DNA of 24,646 bases from a virus: positions 1 to 24,646 of IMG/VR virus record IMGVR_UViG_3300006751_000128; one strand, given 5' to 3'. This document shows positions 16,101 through 22,944 of the stretch, one piece after another. The notes under the pieces were generated by a model. It saw only the letters and a program-made list of their open reading frames with translations, made no database searches and was not told where the DNA came from. Numbering within the stretch: position 1 is the first letter of the stretch; each line of letters opens with the position of its first letter. Position numbers and translations under genes: made by a program.

Positions 16101-19100
16101 GATAAGACTGCTTTTGATTTAAAATATAAAGGTGTTCCAATTTTTGAGAAAGTATTTAATCCTGCTAGCGCAAGTATTGTCAATACAACAACTGGATTAT
16201 TTACAATTAAAGACCATTTCTTTAATACTGGAGAAAGGTTAATTTATACTCCAAATTCATCTTATACTGGAGTTGCAGGAACAGCAATGGAAACTGCACC
16301 TGGCACTGTTCTACCAACTGAAGTTTATGCAATAAGTGAGACTCAAGATACATTTAAACTTGCTACAACAAAAGCAAATGCTTTAGCAGGAACTAATGTA
16401 GTATTTACTTCTACAGGTGGTGGTAATATACATGAATTGGAAATGTATAAGAAGATGGAGAAGAGTATTGTCCAAGTAAGTGGATTATGCCAGTCTCCAA
16501 TAGCATTCAGTCCTCTAACTACTACATTAAAGAATAATGTAGGTAATGTTTCTGCAGCATCAACTATTATTGGTTTAGTTGGATTATCTTCAATTGTTCC
16601 GAATGATATCTTTAAAATTGATGATGAATTTGTTAAAGTTGAGCAAGTTGGTGTCGGCACAACTAGTGTAGGACCAATAACTGGAATTGGAACCTTTAAT
16701 TTGATTACTGTTGAGCGTGGACTTGTAGGATCTACTGCTGCAACACATAATAATGCAGCAACTGCTAGACAATATAAGGGATCATTTAATATAATTGGAT
16801 CTAAAATTCACTTTACAGATCCTCCAACAGGAGCAGGTACAAATTTAACAAATCAGTCAAATCTCAGTTTTGCAAAAGCAACGTTTGATGGAAGAGTATA
16901 TTTAAGGCAAGATTATAGAAATAATAGAATATTTGATGATGTTTCTCATGAATTCAATGGAATTGGTCAGACATTTAGAGCAAGTGTTGGTGGAGCAAAT
17001 ACTACTGGTATTGTCACTGGAAGTACCTTAGTTCTTATTAATGGAATATTCCAGATTCCTTCCACTACAATTAATACAGATAATAATTATAGTTTCATAC
17101 AAACTGGATCTGGTGTAACAGGTATAACCAGTGTCTCATTTACTGGTATTACTTCAGAAAATGGGGATCAAATAAAGAGTTATGTAGATCCAAATTTAAA
17201 TCAAGTTCCAAGAGGAGGTATGATAGTATCTCTTGGTTCTACTGGTGGATTGGGTATTGCACCTCTTGAGGCAGCAGTTATACGTCCCGTAGCAACTAAT
17301 AAGACTATTACTGGGTTTGTAGGTGTTTCTACTTGGGGATCTACCCTTGCAATTAGCACAGCATCATATAATAATGTCTCAGGTGAACTTAGGGTTACTA
17401 CAAATGAGGAACATTATTTTAGATATCCAAATGAGTTTGTAAATTTAGCTGGGTTGGCATTTACTTGTGGTGGATCTTATGATGTTACAGGAGCAACTTA
17501 TTATCAAGATACTGGTGAGTTAAAACTAATAATTGGATCTCATAATTTCAAACTTGGTGATAAGATTAAGATAAAGAATAATTCTCTTCAATTTACATGT
17601 AATACTGGTAGTGGCAATCATACTTATCCTCGTGCGGGAACTGACCCTGTTGCAGGTATAGCAACACCTATTACAGGAATTAGTGGAACATCAATTACGC
17701 TTAATGTTGGTATTGGAACTACAGCAATCCACACTTATAATGGTGGAACTGCTACTGATGCCGTAACCTTTGGAAGTCAATATGTTGGTGTAACAACTAC
17801 TATTTTCCCTAATGCTATCAATGATAAACCATTCTCTATAGTTGGTGTTCATTCTCCTACTGAATTTACTGCTCAGGTTGGTGTAAGTACTATTCGCCAC
17901 ATATATGTTGGTTCTGGTATTGCATCAGCATATTATGATCAATTAAATTGGGGATCTGGATACTCTGGAATACCAGGAATAGCGAGTGTATCTGTATATG
18001 ATGAAGAATATGCTCATAATTTTGTAAGTGCATCTAATAATGCTCTTACAGTTAACGCAGGAGGTATTGGTGCCAATTCCAATGTTACCCCTACAACTGC
18101 TTCATATGCTTCTGCAAGTGGAGATTTGGTAATATACAAGTCTGGTATTGGTAAAACTACTGGTTCATTAACATTTGATCGTCATACAACAGCATCTGGA
18201 ACACTTTATAGTGGAAGTGTTGGAATATTGACTGTTAGATTGGGTGCCAATCCAAGTCCTGCACTTGCAAATGGTCAGATAGTTTGTATTGATGATCTTG
18301 GTTTAACATTTACTTGTGCAGAAGATAATCATGCTACTGAGCACAAATATCCAAGATATAGTGATCCAGCAAGTAAGAGATGGTTCCCAATTAAGAATGT
18401 AGCTAGTAATATTCAATTTGAAATTAATATTTTAGATGCAATTCCTTCATCTAATGTAAGTCATCATATATGGAAACCTAGTGCTACAGGTTCAATCAAG
18501 AGGTCTGCTAACACAGTAGCAATTACAAATAATTCATTGTCATTCACTTGTTCTAGGGATAGTCATAGAACACAACATTCTTATCCTAGATCAACAGACC
18601 CTGTTTCTGGTTTAAACACTTCAATTATTTCTGCTCAAGAAGATTCTATTACAGTTAACGTAAGACCTGGTGGTGGTGCAGGAACAGGAGCAGTTATTGT
18701 AGGTGTAACAACAGATAATACTCACAGATATACGGGTGGAACAGCAACTAATGCTATATTCCAGAATACTTGGGGCAACAATCCTAAGAGTGTTACTGGT
18801 GCCGTATATACTCCATCTACTGGTCAATTAGTCTTAACTAGTGCTAGTCATGGATATTCTGCTAATAATACACTTGGAATTGGCACTGGTAAGGTAATAT
18901 TTGCTTGTGCTAGAGATAATTTCACTACAAATCATGGATATCCTCGTGCTGGATATGCACATTCATTCAGTTCTTCAGGAAGCACATTAACTAATGCTAT
19001 TGTTTCTGGTGGTGCATGGAATGGAACAGGACACACACCTACAGATGCTTCATATAATCCAACTACAGGTCTCCTAGTTCTAACAAAGGCAAGTCATGGG

Positions 19101-21296
19101 TTAACAACTAGTGATACTGTTGGAATTAGGACAGGATCTTTAGCATTTAAGTGTTCTAAAGATAATTATGCTACAGATCACACATATCCAAGAGTAACTG
19201 ATCCTATTGATGGTTTAGCTAATGTAGCAATTGTAGAAAAAACAACTAATACAATTACTATTCAAGTTGGAAGGTCATTAACAGGTGCTGACCCAATGGC
19301 AGGTATTTCTACAATACCAATTGATTCAGTAACTACTAATACGATTACTCTTAATGTTGGTGCTGCTCCAAAAGGAACTGGTGGATCATTATTATTCAAT
19401 GTTACTGCTCCTGGTAGTGGATATGTTAACCCTGCAATTGCAGTTTCCCCTCCAACATATGAAAATTTAGAAGTTGAAGGTGTTTCTAGAATATCTATAG
19501 GTGCTACAACCATTTTAGGTAATGCTTCATTAGTAACAGTTAATGTTGGTTCAGTATCTACTGTTGGAATAGGATCAACTTTACTTGGTGTAGAATCCTT
19601 TAAGATTGCAAGATCTGGATTTGGTTATGAGGTTGGAGATGTATTCAGTCCTGTTGGGTTAGTAACTGATTATAGAATACCTTCTTTAATCAGTAATCTT
19701 GAACTTACAGTTGAAGAAATATTTACAGATAGATTCTCATCTTGGGACTTTGGTGAATTTGATTACATAGATTCCATATATGCATTGCAAAATGGTGTTA
19801 GAACTAGATTCCCATTATATTATGATGGATCTCTGTTAAGTTTTGAGAAAGATCCAGGAAATATAAATTCTGCATTGATTGATTTAAATTCTTTATTATT
19901 AATCTTCTGTAATGGTGTATTACAGAATCCAGGAGAATCTTATAGTTTCTTAGGTGGTACATCTATAGAATTTAAAGTTCCTCCAGATGAAAATGATGAT
20001 ATTGCAATATTCTTCTATAGAGGCACAACAGGAACTGATAGTAGATTAGTAACTATTAGACAGAGTTTGAAAAAAGGTGATATCTTACAGATAAGAAAAG
20101 ATAATTCATTAACTACTGAACCTACTCAAAATTCAAGAACTGCAGTAAATATCTTTACTTCTGATATTCTTGAGACAGACATATATTCTCAGCAGGGAAT
20201 TGATGATCAGGTTTATAAACCTATGAGTTGGACAAGACAGAAAGTTGATAAAGTTATTAATGGTGAGATAGTTTACAAGAACAGAGATCTCTATGAACCT
20301 CTCGTTTATCCTACTGCAAGGATAATTGGTGATGTTTCTACTACAGACACTACAATATTTGTAGATAACGCAGATTTCTTTAAGGAAGATATTGCAGGAA
20401 GTATTCCTTCTGGTGTTAATGGATTACTTGTTCCATCATCAGTTTTAGTTCCTGCAGAACTTACTGCAACTGTTTCTGCAGCAGGAACTGTAAACCCATT
20501 AACAATTGTTAGTGGTGGTAGTGGTTATGTTGGAGCAACGACTTCTGTTGTTATTGGTATTCCTACTACTGGAATAGGAGTTGGTATTGGAACTACTGCT
20601 ACAGCAACAGCAACAATAACTAATGGTTCTATTAGTGCAGTTACAATTGTAAATCCAGGATGGGGATATACAAATAGAACTGGTCTTGCACCACAAGTTA
20701 TCGCACCAACACCAGTATTGACTGATGAAAAAGTGTCAAATATAGGTGCAATTCAAGGATTATCTGGAATAATAACTGGAATCACTACAATGAATCCAAG
20801 TTCTACTAAATTGGCACTTGAATTTAATTTACGTATAGCATCTGGCACATTTAGTAATCTGAGTGTAGGTGATCCAATTTACATTTATGATACTGCTATT
20901 GGATCTGGATCTACTTCTCTTTGGAATAATAGTAATAATAATGTTGTTGGTATAGGAACTACCTTTATAGACAATGTTTATCGCATAAGAACGCTTGTAA
21001 CATCTGGTGTTGGTGCTACTATTACCTGTTTCGTTCATACTGGTCTTACTACAACAACTCTTGGTAATAAGGGTGATAGGGCACCAGGTATTATTACAGG
21101 TAGGGATTATAATCTCGGTGGAGTTGCTAAATTCTCTTGGGGTAAGTTATCTTCCTTGTCTAGAGGGGCATCACCTATTGCTATAGGAGTTACTGGATCT
21201 ACTGTTGGATTAGCCACTCAGATCGGTATAACAACCTTCCCAACTATCCAAAGAAGAGGGCACGGATTGTTTGATAGCGGTGCTCTTGATATCTAA
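7104..21296 (+). CDS. 7: Giant gp7-like baseplate wedge initiator / virion structural protein (4,730 aa)
   Basis: Position between gp6 and gp8 and the N-terminus (residues 1-250, including FFKQYYASQEFQGG and YRSKGTEESFRILFNVLYG) indicate the cyanophage gp7 counterpart, though T4 gp7 has only 1,032 aa. Domains in order are: helical N-terminus; RG-type modules (100-132, 1620-1654, 3170-3215); a YHYH-like domain (GWAYDGNPIYGPYGY at 1299 to YAYF at 1390-1393); at least ten GxGY turns; many VGIGT/VGVST turns; five CxxD...H.YPR repeats (Cys 3499, 3738, 3816, 3935, 4017); and a conserved beta domain (about 4209-4440). The tail ends FSWGKLSSLS...TFPTIQRRG. The protein is almost all beta and low in cysteine. 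AAGGA at 7093-7097 supports the start. The frame is intact over 14 kb, so misassembly by frameshift is unlikely. It is expected in the outer wedge, perhaps bearing receptor-facing or carbohydrate-binding modules. Confidence 0.85.
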   Translation: MITTGLDTRVNVQQLIESQLPEYLLSESPNSIDFFKQYYASQEFQGGNIDIVDNLDQYLKLDNLTPERLNTGTTLSVGIGTDDDTINVTSTKGFPKSYGLFKVNDEIVTYTGITTNSFTGCIRGFCGITSYHEENNPGELVFSTSVAGTASTSTTVVNLSTLFLKEFYKKQKFALTPGLEDTPFAEGVNAGTFIKESKSLYRSKGTEESFRILFNVLYGLDPKIIDLEQLVLKPSAAEFIRREILVTERVSGDPNKLIGQTITLSTDEDTYGAVSEVQPITTKGGSVYYKVSLFVGFNERDLIQGTFKIAGASRVIGNTGIGASVITVDSTVGFTTTGTVISGINTVTYTDKSVNQFLNCSGITSSITTADSIRSDEVAYGYENGDITKKVELRITGVLNKFVPTNDIILRAENEVIGIRNVGEEILNSGKTNKEVFANSWIYNTSSRFQIDDTYSASTKTTPVLSSKVDRSNLRDGDTVEILVRGEKISKATAKVDTVLSNQQDIILINLEPTTFSPVPNEYYDLRRVLRTASSVGNIVGIGTWNVDNAKVDVEYGNNLLVSDVQNVYVEENLDENNFYVASNSLPSYQMDVGIAKTSISYSHVPALNNAIQDLNVYTQQYTTINFDDNVPFITGDQVIYTTTAATSIPGLIEGASYYVKVLIDTLGNTNKINLYASRSFILAPDTVPSKPTKVEFGLIPPDPGYHSFTLKRYSKEKIGSQKLFKKFPINPNIGSGEAVKTLPGGVGILANGIEIDSYKSYDKIYYGPVDGVTVFKGGKNYDVINPPSVRISQPPAYLLVQAGVVTTGAGVSATVRPVISGKIDKIQVDQQNFDIDSVQSISIKGGNGSGALLQPILNQRFRELSFDARVKSNALVGGVDIVQENIIFDSTHNLEDGLKLVYDKNGNNPLGINEYKGSNAQNIGINSTLQDGSTYWTKVVGISSVKLYPSETDYKSGINTVGFTTYNASGTHKFRLYEGRNHLRSVKVIDSGSGYTNRKLDVYPVGVSTVRDSIIFNDHGFKTGEFITYATTGSVISGLSVANQYRITTLNENEFRLTNVGVGGTNTSDYDRDRYVKFEGKGTGVHSFAYPPIELVVDVKYAKVAVALTESLVLTPVVKGSIEQVYVYDGGTGYGSTVLNFEKNPNVIITVGELGELKPIISNGKIYSVDIQNQGSGYNAPPDIRVDGDGYGADLRAIVENGVIVDVKVLNAGTGYTDLKTSLFLTSPGIEGSLISKVRGLTLNDYRFAQTLDKKYKSALLTESKNDLKYSFVGYSTAVGDTYFNDPNPTTGHSAIIGWAYDGNPIYGPYGYLDPMDDNSSIGILKPGYTKNEWSRDESTGVIVGVVSDRPVGFSSGFFVEDYTYDGIGDLDEKNGRYCKTPDYPNGTYAYFAGVSTNPISGNLEPQFPYFVGDSYRSTPQTENLIAGDQYTFDFVGKSIARNTFPYKVSDPFADNDFLVESNELVDQISVIDSITKGSVNSLEILEGGSGYKVGESATFDNTGTNGGGLSASIKRITGKDIFHLNTISEKYEGVVFKWNSAKEVAGYISTSHSLFENDNITISGLSTSINALTLQNHQIGISSDTTTLLKELSTQVVGIVTDIYVANIPKQVSVGSTIAIGDEELSVLSLFETRNILRVKRGLGSAGSVGIHTMSTEVRTVPSFFTIPVETPYFASRINDKVYFNASQSIGVGTVVGIATTVANSIGESTDYISIPTQSIHIPNHPFSDNQRVTFSVPTGANPISISTTNNAGVAGWAFGPSGGSVDAYIINRSKDYIGITTQLGICTSGVFFHNSGSNNSEYSFESNYDQVTGKVERIITTVAISTSLTTSHGMLNNDIIGLTLKSDSTVGVGTATAVTVKYYDTDKKLLINPIVFAASGVSSATNTISKTLHNLTTGQKVFYNGGNNQIVGLSTRSYYVYKVDDDIIKLGETRYDVVNDPPRFLNFTSTGGSGQELSLINPPLDIVRDNNIKFDLSDSSLQGYEFKLFFDHKFNNEYVSTGQTSTSVTVGFGTVGVTTNASFTLNHSESNPQKLYYSLSKAGYISTSDTDVVNSSEINYVDSKYNGDYYISGVGATTFNISLRQYPESLYYSSSNSILKYNTSSPTATGGIGSMTIAFGGIGYKNLPKFTGISSSNGQDANIVPESKEANRINEVRIIDPGFEYSSDRTLRPEALISPIINLKNSSTIQSIEVLTGGTDYLAKPNLLVVDPETNLPVDNGFIEAVMDANAITKVDIIDPPQGLTSLEQRIVSTNNSNGIQINTLAYNSSNKRVTLTVQTPTLGFTAPPFVEGDNIFVEGLQQFIAPGATAGDGFNSTDHGYKFFKVNSNTDGSSLTSNPVKVAFQINEFTSNPGIAKTTQSGYASLVKEAHYPTFKTIQDLSLFQIGEKIAVFDNGVWVSTDLIITDSQPTSIKVGGKYRMLVDDRIKGETTGTIATINTLFENKGYFDIKYSLRKDEGWKDEIGKLSVDHQSLSNNDYYQNLSYSIKSPLEYEDIISPVNRLLHPAGMKNFADVGIKSSTKAGISTETENATIISQDLISENRVDTINIYDLAKDVDTQNNRSRFISVQNKKLSSYILCETNRVLEIDDISNEFSNSLNINRVSDTVEIDPDYSEFLIQVKSPINTDSQLTELTIFRENDDIFTLERGNIHNTTNELIAISGKVETDGTSRLQFVPTDPTADYDIKIYTSKFNTNVAGLNTAPIGFIDLVGVTTNVGIGTSTQLLSVDKDKLDAYQAKVEITDNVNADKTIVDLYLTHDDTNVYKAEAYTDSQTQQGFSSNFIGTFHSNITNGILTLNYENTSTNSVSLRSKIVGFGTTAVGVGTHRFKDSGQAAGTERSAKLESSFVNVGVSTGGTAFDNTTPGAYVGDSPTGISSTNITSIKSTVRVSVGQTSAIHQLLTIWDGTDSYITHYPFVSIGTTTGIGTFKANITNAIRLQFIPDAQWNGQKLDIQRYDEILYSDSDTANTAPDLTIGGVTDSLSLMEYNGTGNRLDKTAFDLKYKGVPIFEKVFNPASASIVNTTTGLFTIKDHFFNTGERLIYTPNSSYTGVAGTAMETAPGTVLPTEVYAISETQDTFKLATTKANALAGTNVVFTSTGGGNIHELEMYKKMEKSIVQVSGLCQSPIAFSPLTTTLKNNVGNVSAASTIIGLVGLSSIVPNDIFKIDDEFVKVEQVGVGTTSVGPITGIGTFNLITVERGLVGSTAATHNNAATARQYKGSFNIIGSKIHFTDPPTGAGTNLTNQSNLSFAKATFDGRVYLRQDYRNNRIFDDVSHEFNGIGQTFRASVGGANTTGIVTGSTLVLINGIFQIPSTTINTDNNYSFIQTGSGVTGITSVSFTGITSENGDQIKSYVDPNLNQVPRGGMIVSLGSTGGLGIAPLEAAVIRPVATNKTITGFVGVSTWGSTLAISTASYNNVSGELRVTTNEEHYFRYPNEFVNLAGLAFTCGGSYDVTGATYYQDTGELKLIIGSHNFKLGDKIKIKNNSLQFTCNTGSGNHTYPRAGTDPVAGIATPITGISGTSITLNVGIGTTAIHTYNGGTATDAVTFGSQYVGVTTTIFPNAINDKPFSIVGVHSPTEFTAQVGVSTIRHIYVGSGIASAYYDQLNWGSGYSGIPGIASVSVYDEEYAHNFVSASNNALTVNAGGIGANSNVTPTTASYASASGDLVIYKSGIGKTTGSLTFDRHTTASGTLYSGSVGILTVRLGANPSPALANGQIVCIDDLGLTFTCAEDNHATEHKYPRYSDPASKRWFPIKNVASNIQFEINILDAIPSSNVSHHIWKPSATGSIKRSANTVAITNNSLSFTCSRDSHRTQHSYPRSTDPVSGLNTSIISAQEDSITVNVRPGGGAGTGAVIVGVTTDNTHRYTGGTATNAIFQNTWGNNPKSVTGAVYTPSTGQLVLTSASHGYSANNTLGIGTGKVIFACARDNFTTNHGYPRAGYAHSFSSSGSTLTNAIVSGGAWNGTGHTPTDASYNPTTGLLVLTKASHGLTTSDTVGIRTGSLAFKCSKDNYATDHTYPRVTDPIDGLANVAIVEKTTNTITIQVGRSLTGADPMAGISTIPIDSVTTNTITLNVGAAPKGTGGSLLFNVTAPGSGYVNPAIAVSPPTYENLEVEGVSRISIGATTILGNASLVTVNVGSVSTVGIGSTLLGVESFKIARSGFGYEVGDVFSPVGLVTDYRIPSLISNLELTVEEIFTDRFSSWDFGEFDYIDSIYALQNGVRTRFPLYYDGSLLSFEKDPGNINSALIDLNSLLLIFCNGVLQNPGESYSFLGGTSIEFKVPPDENDDIAIFFYRGTTGTDSRLVTIRQSLKKGDILQIRKDNSLTTEPTQNSRTAVNIFTSDILETDIYSQQGIDDQVYKPMSWTRQKVDKVINGEIVYKNRDLYEPLVYPTARIIGDVSTTDTTIFVDNADFFKEDIAGSIPSGVNGLLVPSSVLVPAELTATVSAAGTVNPLTIVSGGSGYVGATTSVVIGIPTTGIGVGIGTTATATATITNGSISAVTIVNPGWGYTNRTGLAPQVIAPTPVLTDEKVSNIGAIQGLSGIITGITTMNPSSTKLALEFNLRIASGTFSNLSVGDPIYIYDTAIGSGSTSLWNNSNNNVVGIGTTFIDNVYRIRTLVTSGVGATITCFVHTGLTTTTLGNKGDRAPGIITGRDYNLGGVAKFSWGKLSSLSRGASPIAIGVTGSTVGLATQIGITTFPTIQRRGHGLFDSGALDI
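17598..19190 (+). repeat. Five protein-coding CxxD...H.YPR repeats in the giant gene
   Basis: The translated motif F.C..D...T.H.YPR recurs with Cys codons at 17598, 18315, 18549, 18906 and 19152. The first copy lacks the Asp. Several copies are preceded by a strand pair such as TGELKLIIGSHNF or TGLLVLTKASHGL and followed by DP..G. Spacings in residues are 239, 78, 119 and 82, so the basic unit is about 80 residues with insertions. DNA identity between copies is low, which points to old duplication. Confidence 0.8.
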
Positions 21297-21310
21297 ATAA
21301 TCAAACATGG

Positions 21311-21318
21311 TATAAATA
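21311..21318 (+). promoter_or_regulatory. T4-type late promoter for gp8 and downstream gene
   Basis: TATAAATA lies 18 bases before the gp8 ATG and 14 bases after the stop of the giant gene. It identically matches the box at 4741, and both are followed by TA. No terminator separates it from the giant gene. Confidence 0.85.
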
Positions 21319-21336
21319 TAGGAAAAAGCTAATAAT

Positions 21337-22938
21337 ATGGCTGCAATTGTAACCGATCAATTTAGAATTCTAAATGCAAATAACTTTGTGGAGACCGTAG
21401 AGGACACCGCAAATTCTTATTATGTATTTTTAGGATTGAGTGATCCAGGTGCTGGTACGTATGGTCGAAGTGCCGACTTAGCAACTTGGAATGCTTCTGC
21501 TACTATGCCAGTTCCAGAAGATAGTTTTAATATACTTAATCATACTGGTGATACGATGATATTTGGTAGGAAGGTTACTTCCGACAATATCAGACGATTG
21601 ATTAAGAAAAGAACTTGGGCGAAAGGAACACGATATAACATGTATCGGCATGATTATAGTTCAACTAATAAAGCAAGTGGATCACAGGCAACTAGGTTAT
21701 ATGATGCAGATTATTATGTAATTAATAAAGATTATAATGTTTATATTTGTATAGACAATGGTGCTTCTGGAATTTCCACAACAGGTCAAGCATCTCAGGA
21801 TGAACCAACATTTACTGGATTAGAACCATCTAGAGCAGGTGAAAGTGGTGATGGATATACTTGGAAGTATTTGTTTACTGTTTCTCCTAGTGATATTGTA
21901 AAATTTGATTCTACTGATTACATTGCTGTTCCTAATAATTGGACAACAAGTGATTCAACACAAATTAAGGCTGTAAGGGAAAATGGTGATGCTTCGGTAA
22001 ACAATAACCAAATTAAAAAGGTTTATATTGATAATCAAGGAAATGGATACTCGGATGGATTAACTCAAGAAGTTAACATCTTAGGTGATGGTTCTGGTGG
22101 TAGAGTCGTCCTTGATGTAATTAGTAGTAAGATTACTAATGCTGTTGTATCTTCTGGTGGTCAAGGATATAGTTATGGGATAGTTGATTTAGGTAGATTG
22201 AATACTAATGTTAATGTAGGTGCTGGTGGTACTTATGCTAAGTTAATTCCAGTCATACCTCCAGGAAAAGGTCATGGTTCTGATTTATATAAAGAATTGG
22301 GATGCGATAAAGTTTTAATTTATGCAAGATTTGATGATTCGACAAAAGATTTCCCAATGGATGCAAAATTTGCACAAATTGGAATAGTTAAGAATCCAAC
22401 TTCAACTGGATCAACTTCAGTATTCACTCAAGGACAATTCTCATCCTTAGGTGCAATTAAATTTGTTGATACCACTACAGATATACCTGTAGTTGGTGAA
22501 AAAGTTAGTCAGACTCTGCCTAATGGTGAAAAAGCACATGGAATAGTTGCATCTTGGGATAAAGACACCAAGGTTATGAAATACTATCAAGATAGATCAT
22601 TATACTTTAATCAATCTACAGATGATCAGACTGATCATGTTGGAATATCAACTCAAGCCAGAGTTCAAGCATTTAATAATGATACTACTGGTGGTGCTAC
22701 TCCAGCAAACTGCGAGACTTCTAGTGGATTTGGTGCTGCAATTCAAACTGGATTTAGTGGAATCACCACAAATCCAACTGGAAACAAGTTGATTAGTTTG
22801 GGTATGGACTTTACAAGCGGTCTTGCTAGTCCTGAGATAAATAAAGGGTCGGGCGAAATAATTTACCTCGACAATAGATCATTAATCTCAAGAAATGAGA
22901 GACAAAAAGAAGACGTTAAAATCATCCTGGAATTCTAA
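21337..22938 (+). CDS. 8: gp8-like baseplate wedge protein (533 aa)
   Basis: The N-terminus (MAAIVTDQFRILNANNFVET) and internal stretches (RGTRYNMYRHDY-like region at about 97-108, ESGDGYTWKYLFTVSPSDIV, VLIYARFDDSTKDFP) are those of cyanomyovirus gp8, which bridges gp7 and gp10 in the wedge. It is longer than T4 gp8 (334 aa). Part of the excess is an inserted beta segment with two GxGY turns (about 232-241 and 272-281), the same module seen in the giant protein. It begins after its own late promoter at 21311. A GGAAA stretch lies about 12 bases upstream of the ATG, too far for an ideal Shine-Dalgarno sequence. The next structural gene follows after 6 bases. Confidence 0.88.
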   Translation: MAAIVTDQFRILNANNFVETVEDTANSYYVFLGLSDPGAGTYGRSADLATWNASATMPVPEDSFNILNHTGDTMIFGRKVTSDNIRRLIKKRTWAKGTRYNMYRHDYSSTNKASGSQATRLYDADYYVINKDYNVYICIDNGASGISTTGQASQDEPTFTGLEPSRAGESGDGYTWKYLFTVSPSDIVKFDSTDYIAVPNNWTTSDSTQIKAVRENGDASVNNNQIKKVYIDNQGNGYSDGLTQEVNILGDGSGGRVVLDVISSKITNAVVSSGGQGYSYGIVDLGRLNTNVNVGAGGTYAKLIPVIPPGKGHGSDLYKELGCDKVLIYARFDDSTKDFPMDAKFAQIGIVKNPTSTGSTSVFTQGQFSSLGAIKFVDTTTDIPVVGEKVSQTLPNGEKAHGIVASWDKDTKVMKYYQDRSLYFNQSTDDQTDHVGISTQARVQAFNNDTTGGATPANCETSSGFGAAIQTGFSGITTNPTGNKLISLGMDFTSGLASPEINKGSGEIIYLDNRSLISRNERQKEDVKIILEF

Positions 22939-22944
22939 AAAACA

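Noticed and set aside
17598-19190. CRISPR-like or DNA-level direct repeat array
   Set aside because: The repeats are conserved at the protein level with variable spacing and low DNA identity, inside one coding frame.
15512-20696. Several reverse-strand ORFs opposite the giant gene, rich in Asn, Ser, Thr, Val or Pro
   Set aside because: Their composition is the mirror of the low-complexity Gly/Thr/Ser/Val codons of the + strand gene. They are shadows, not genes.
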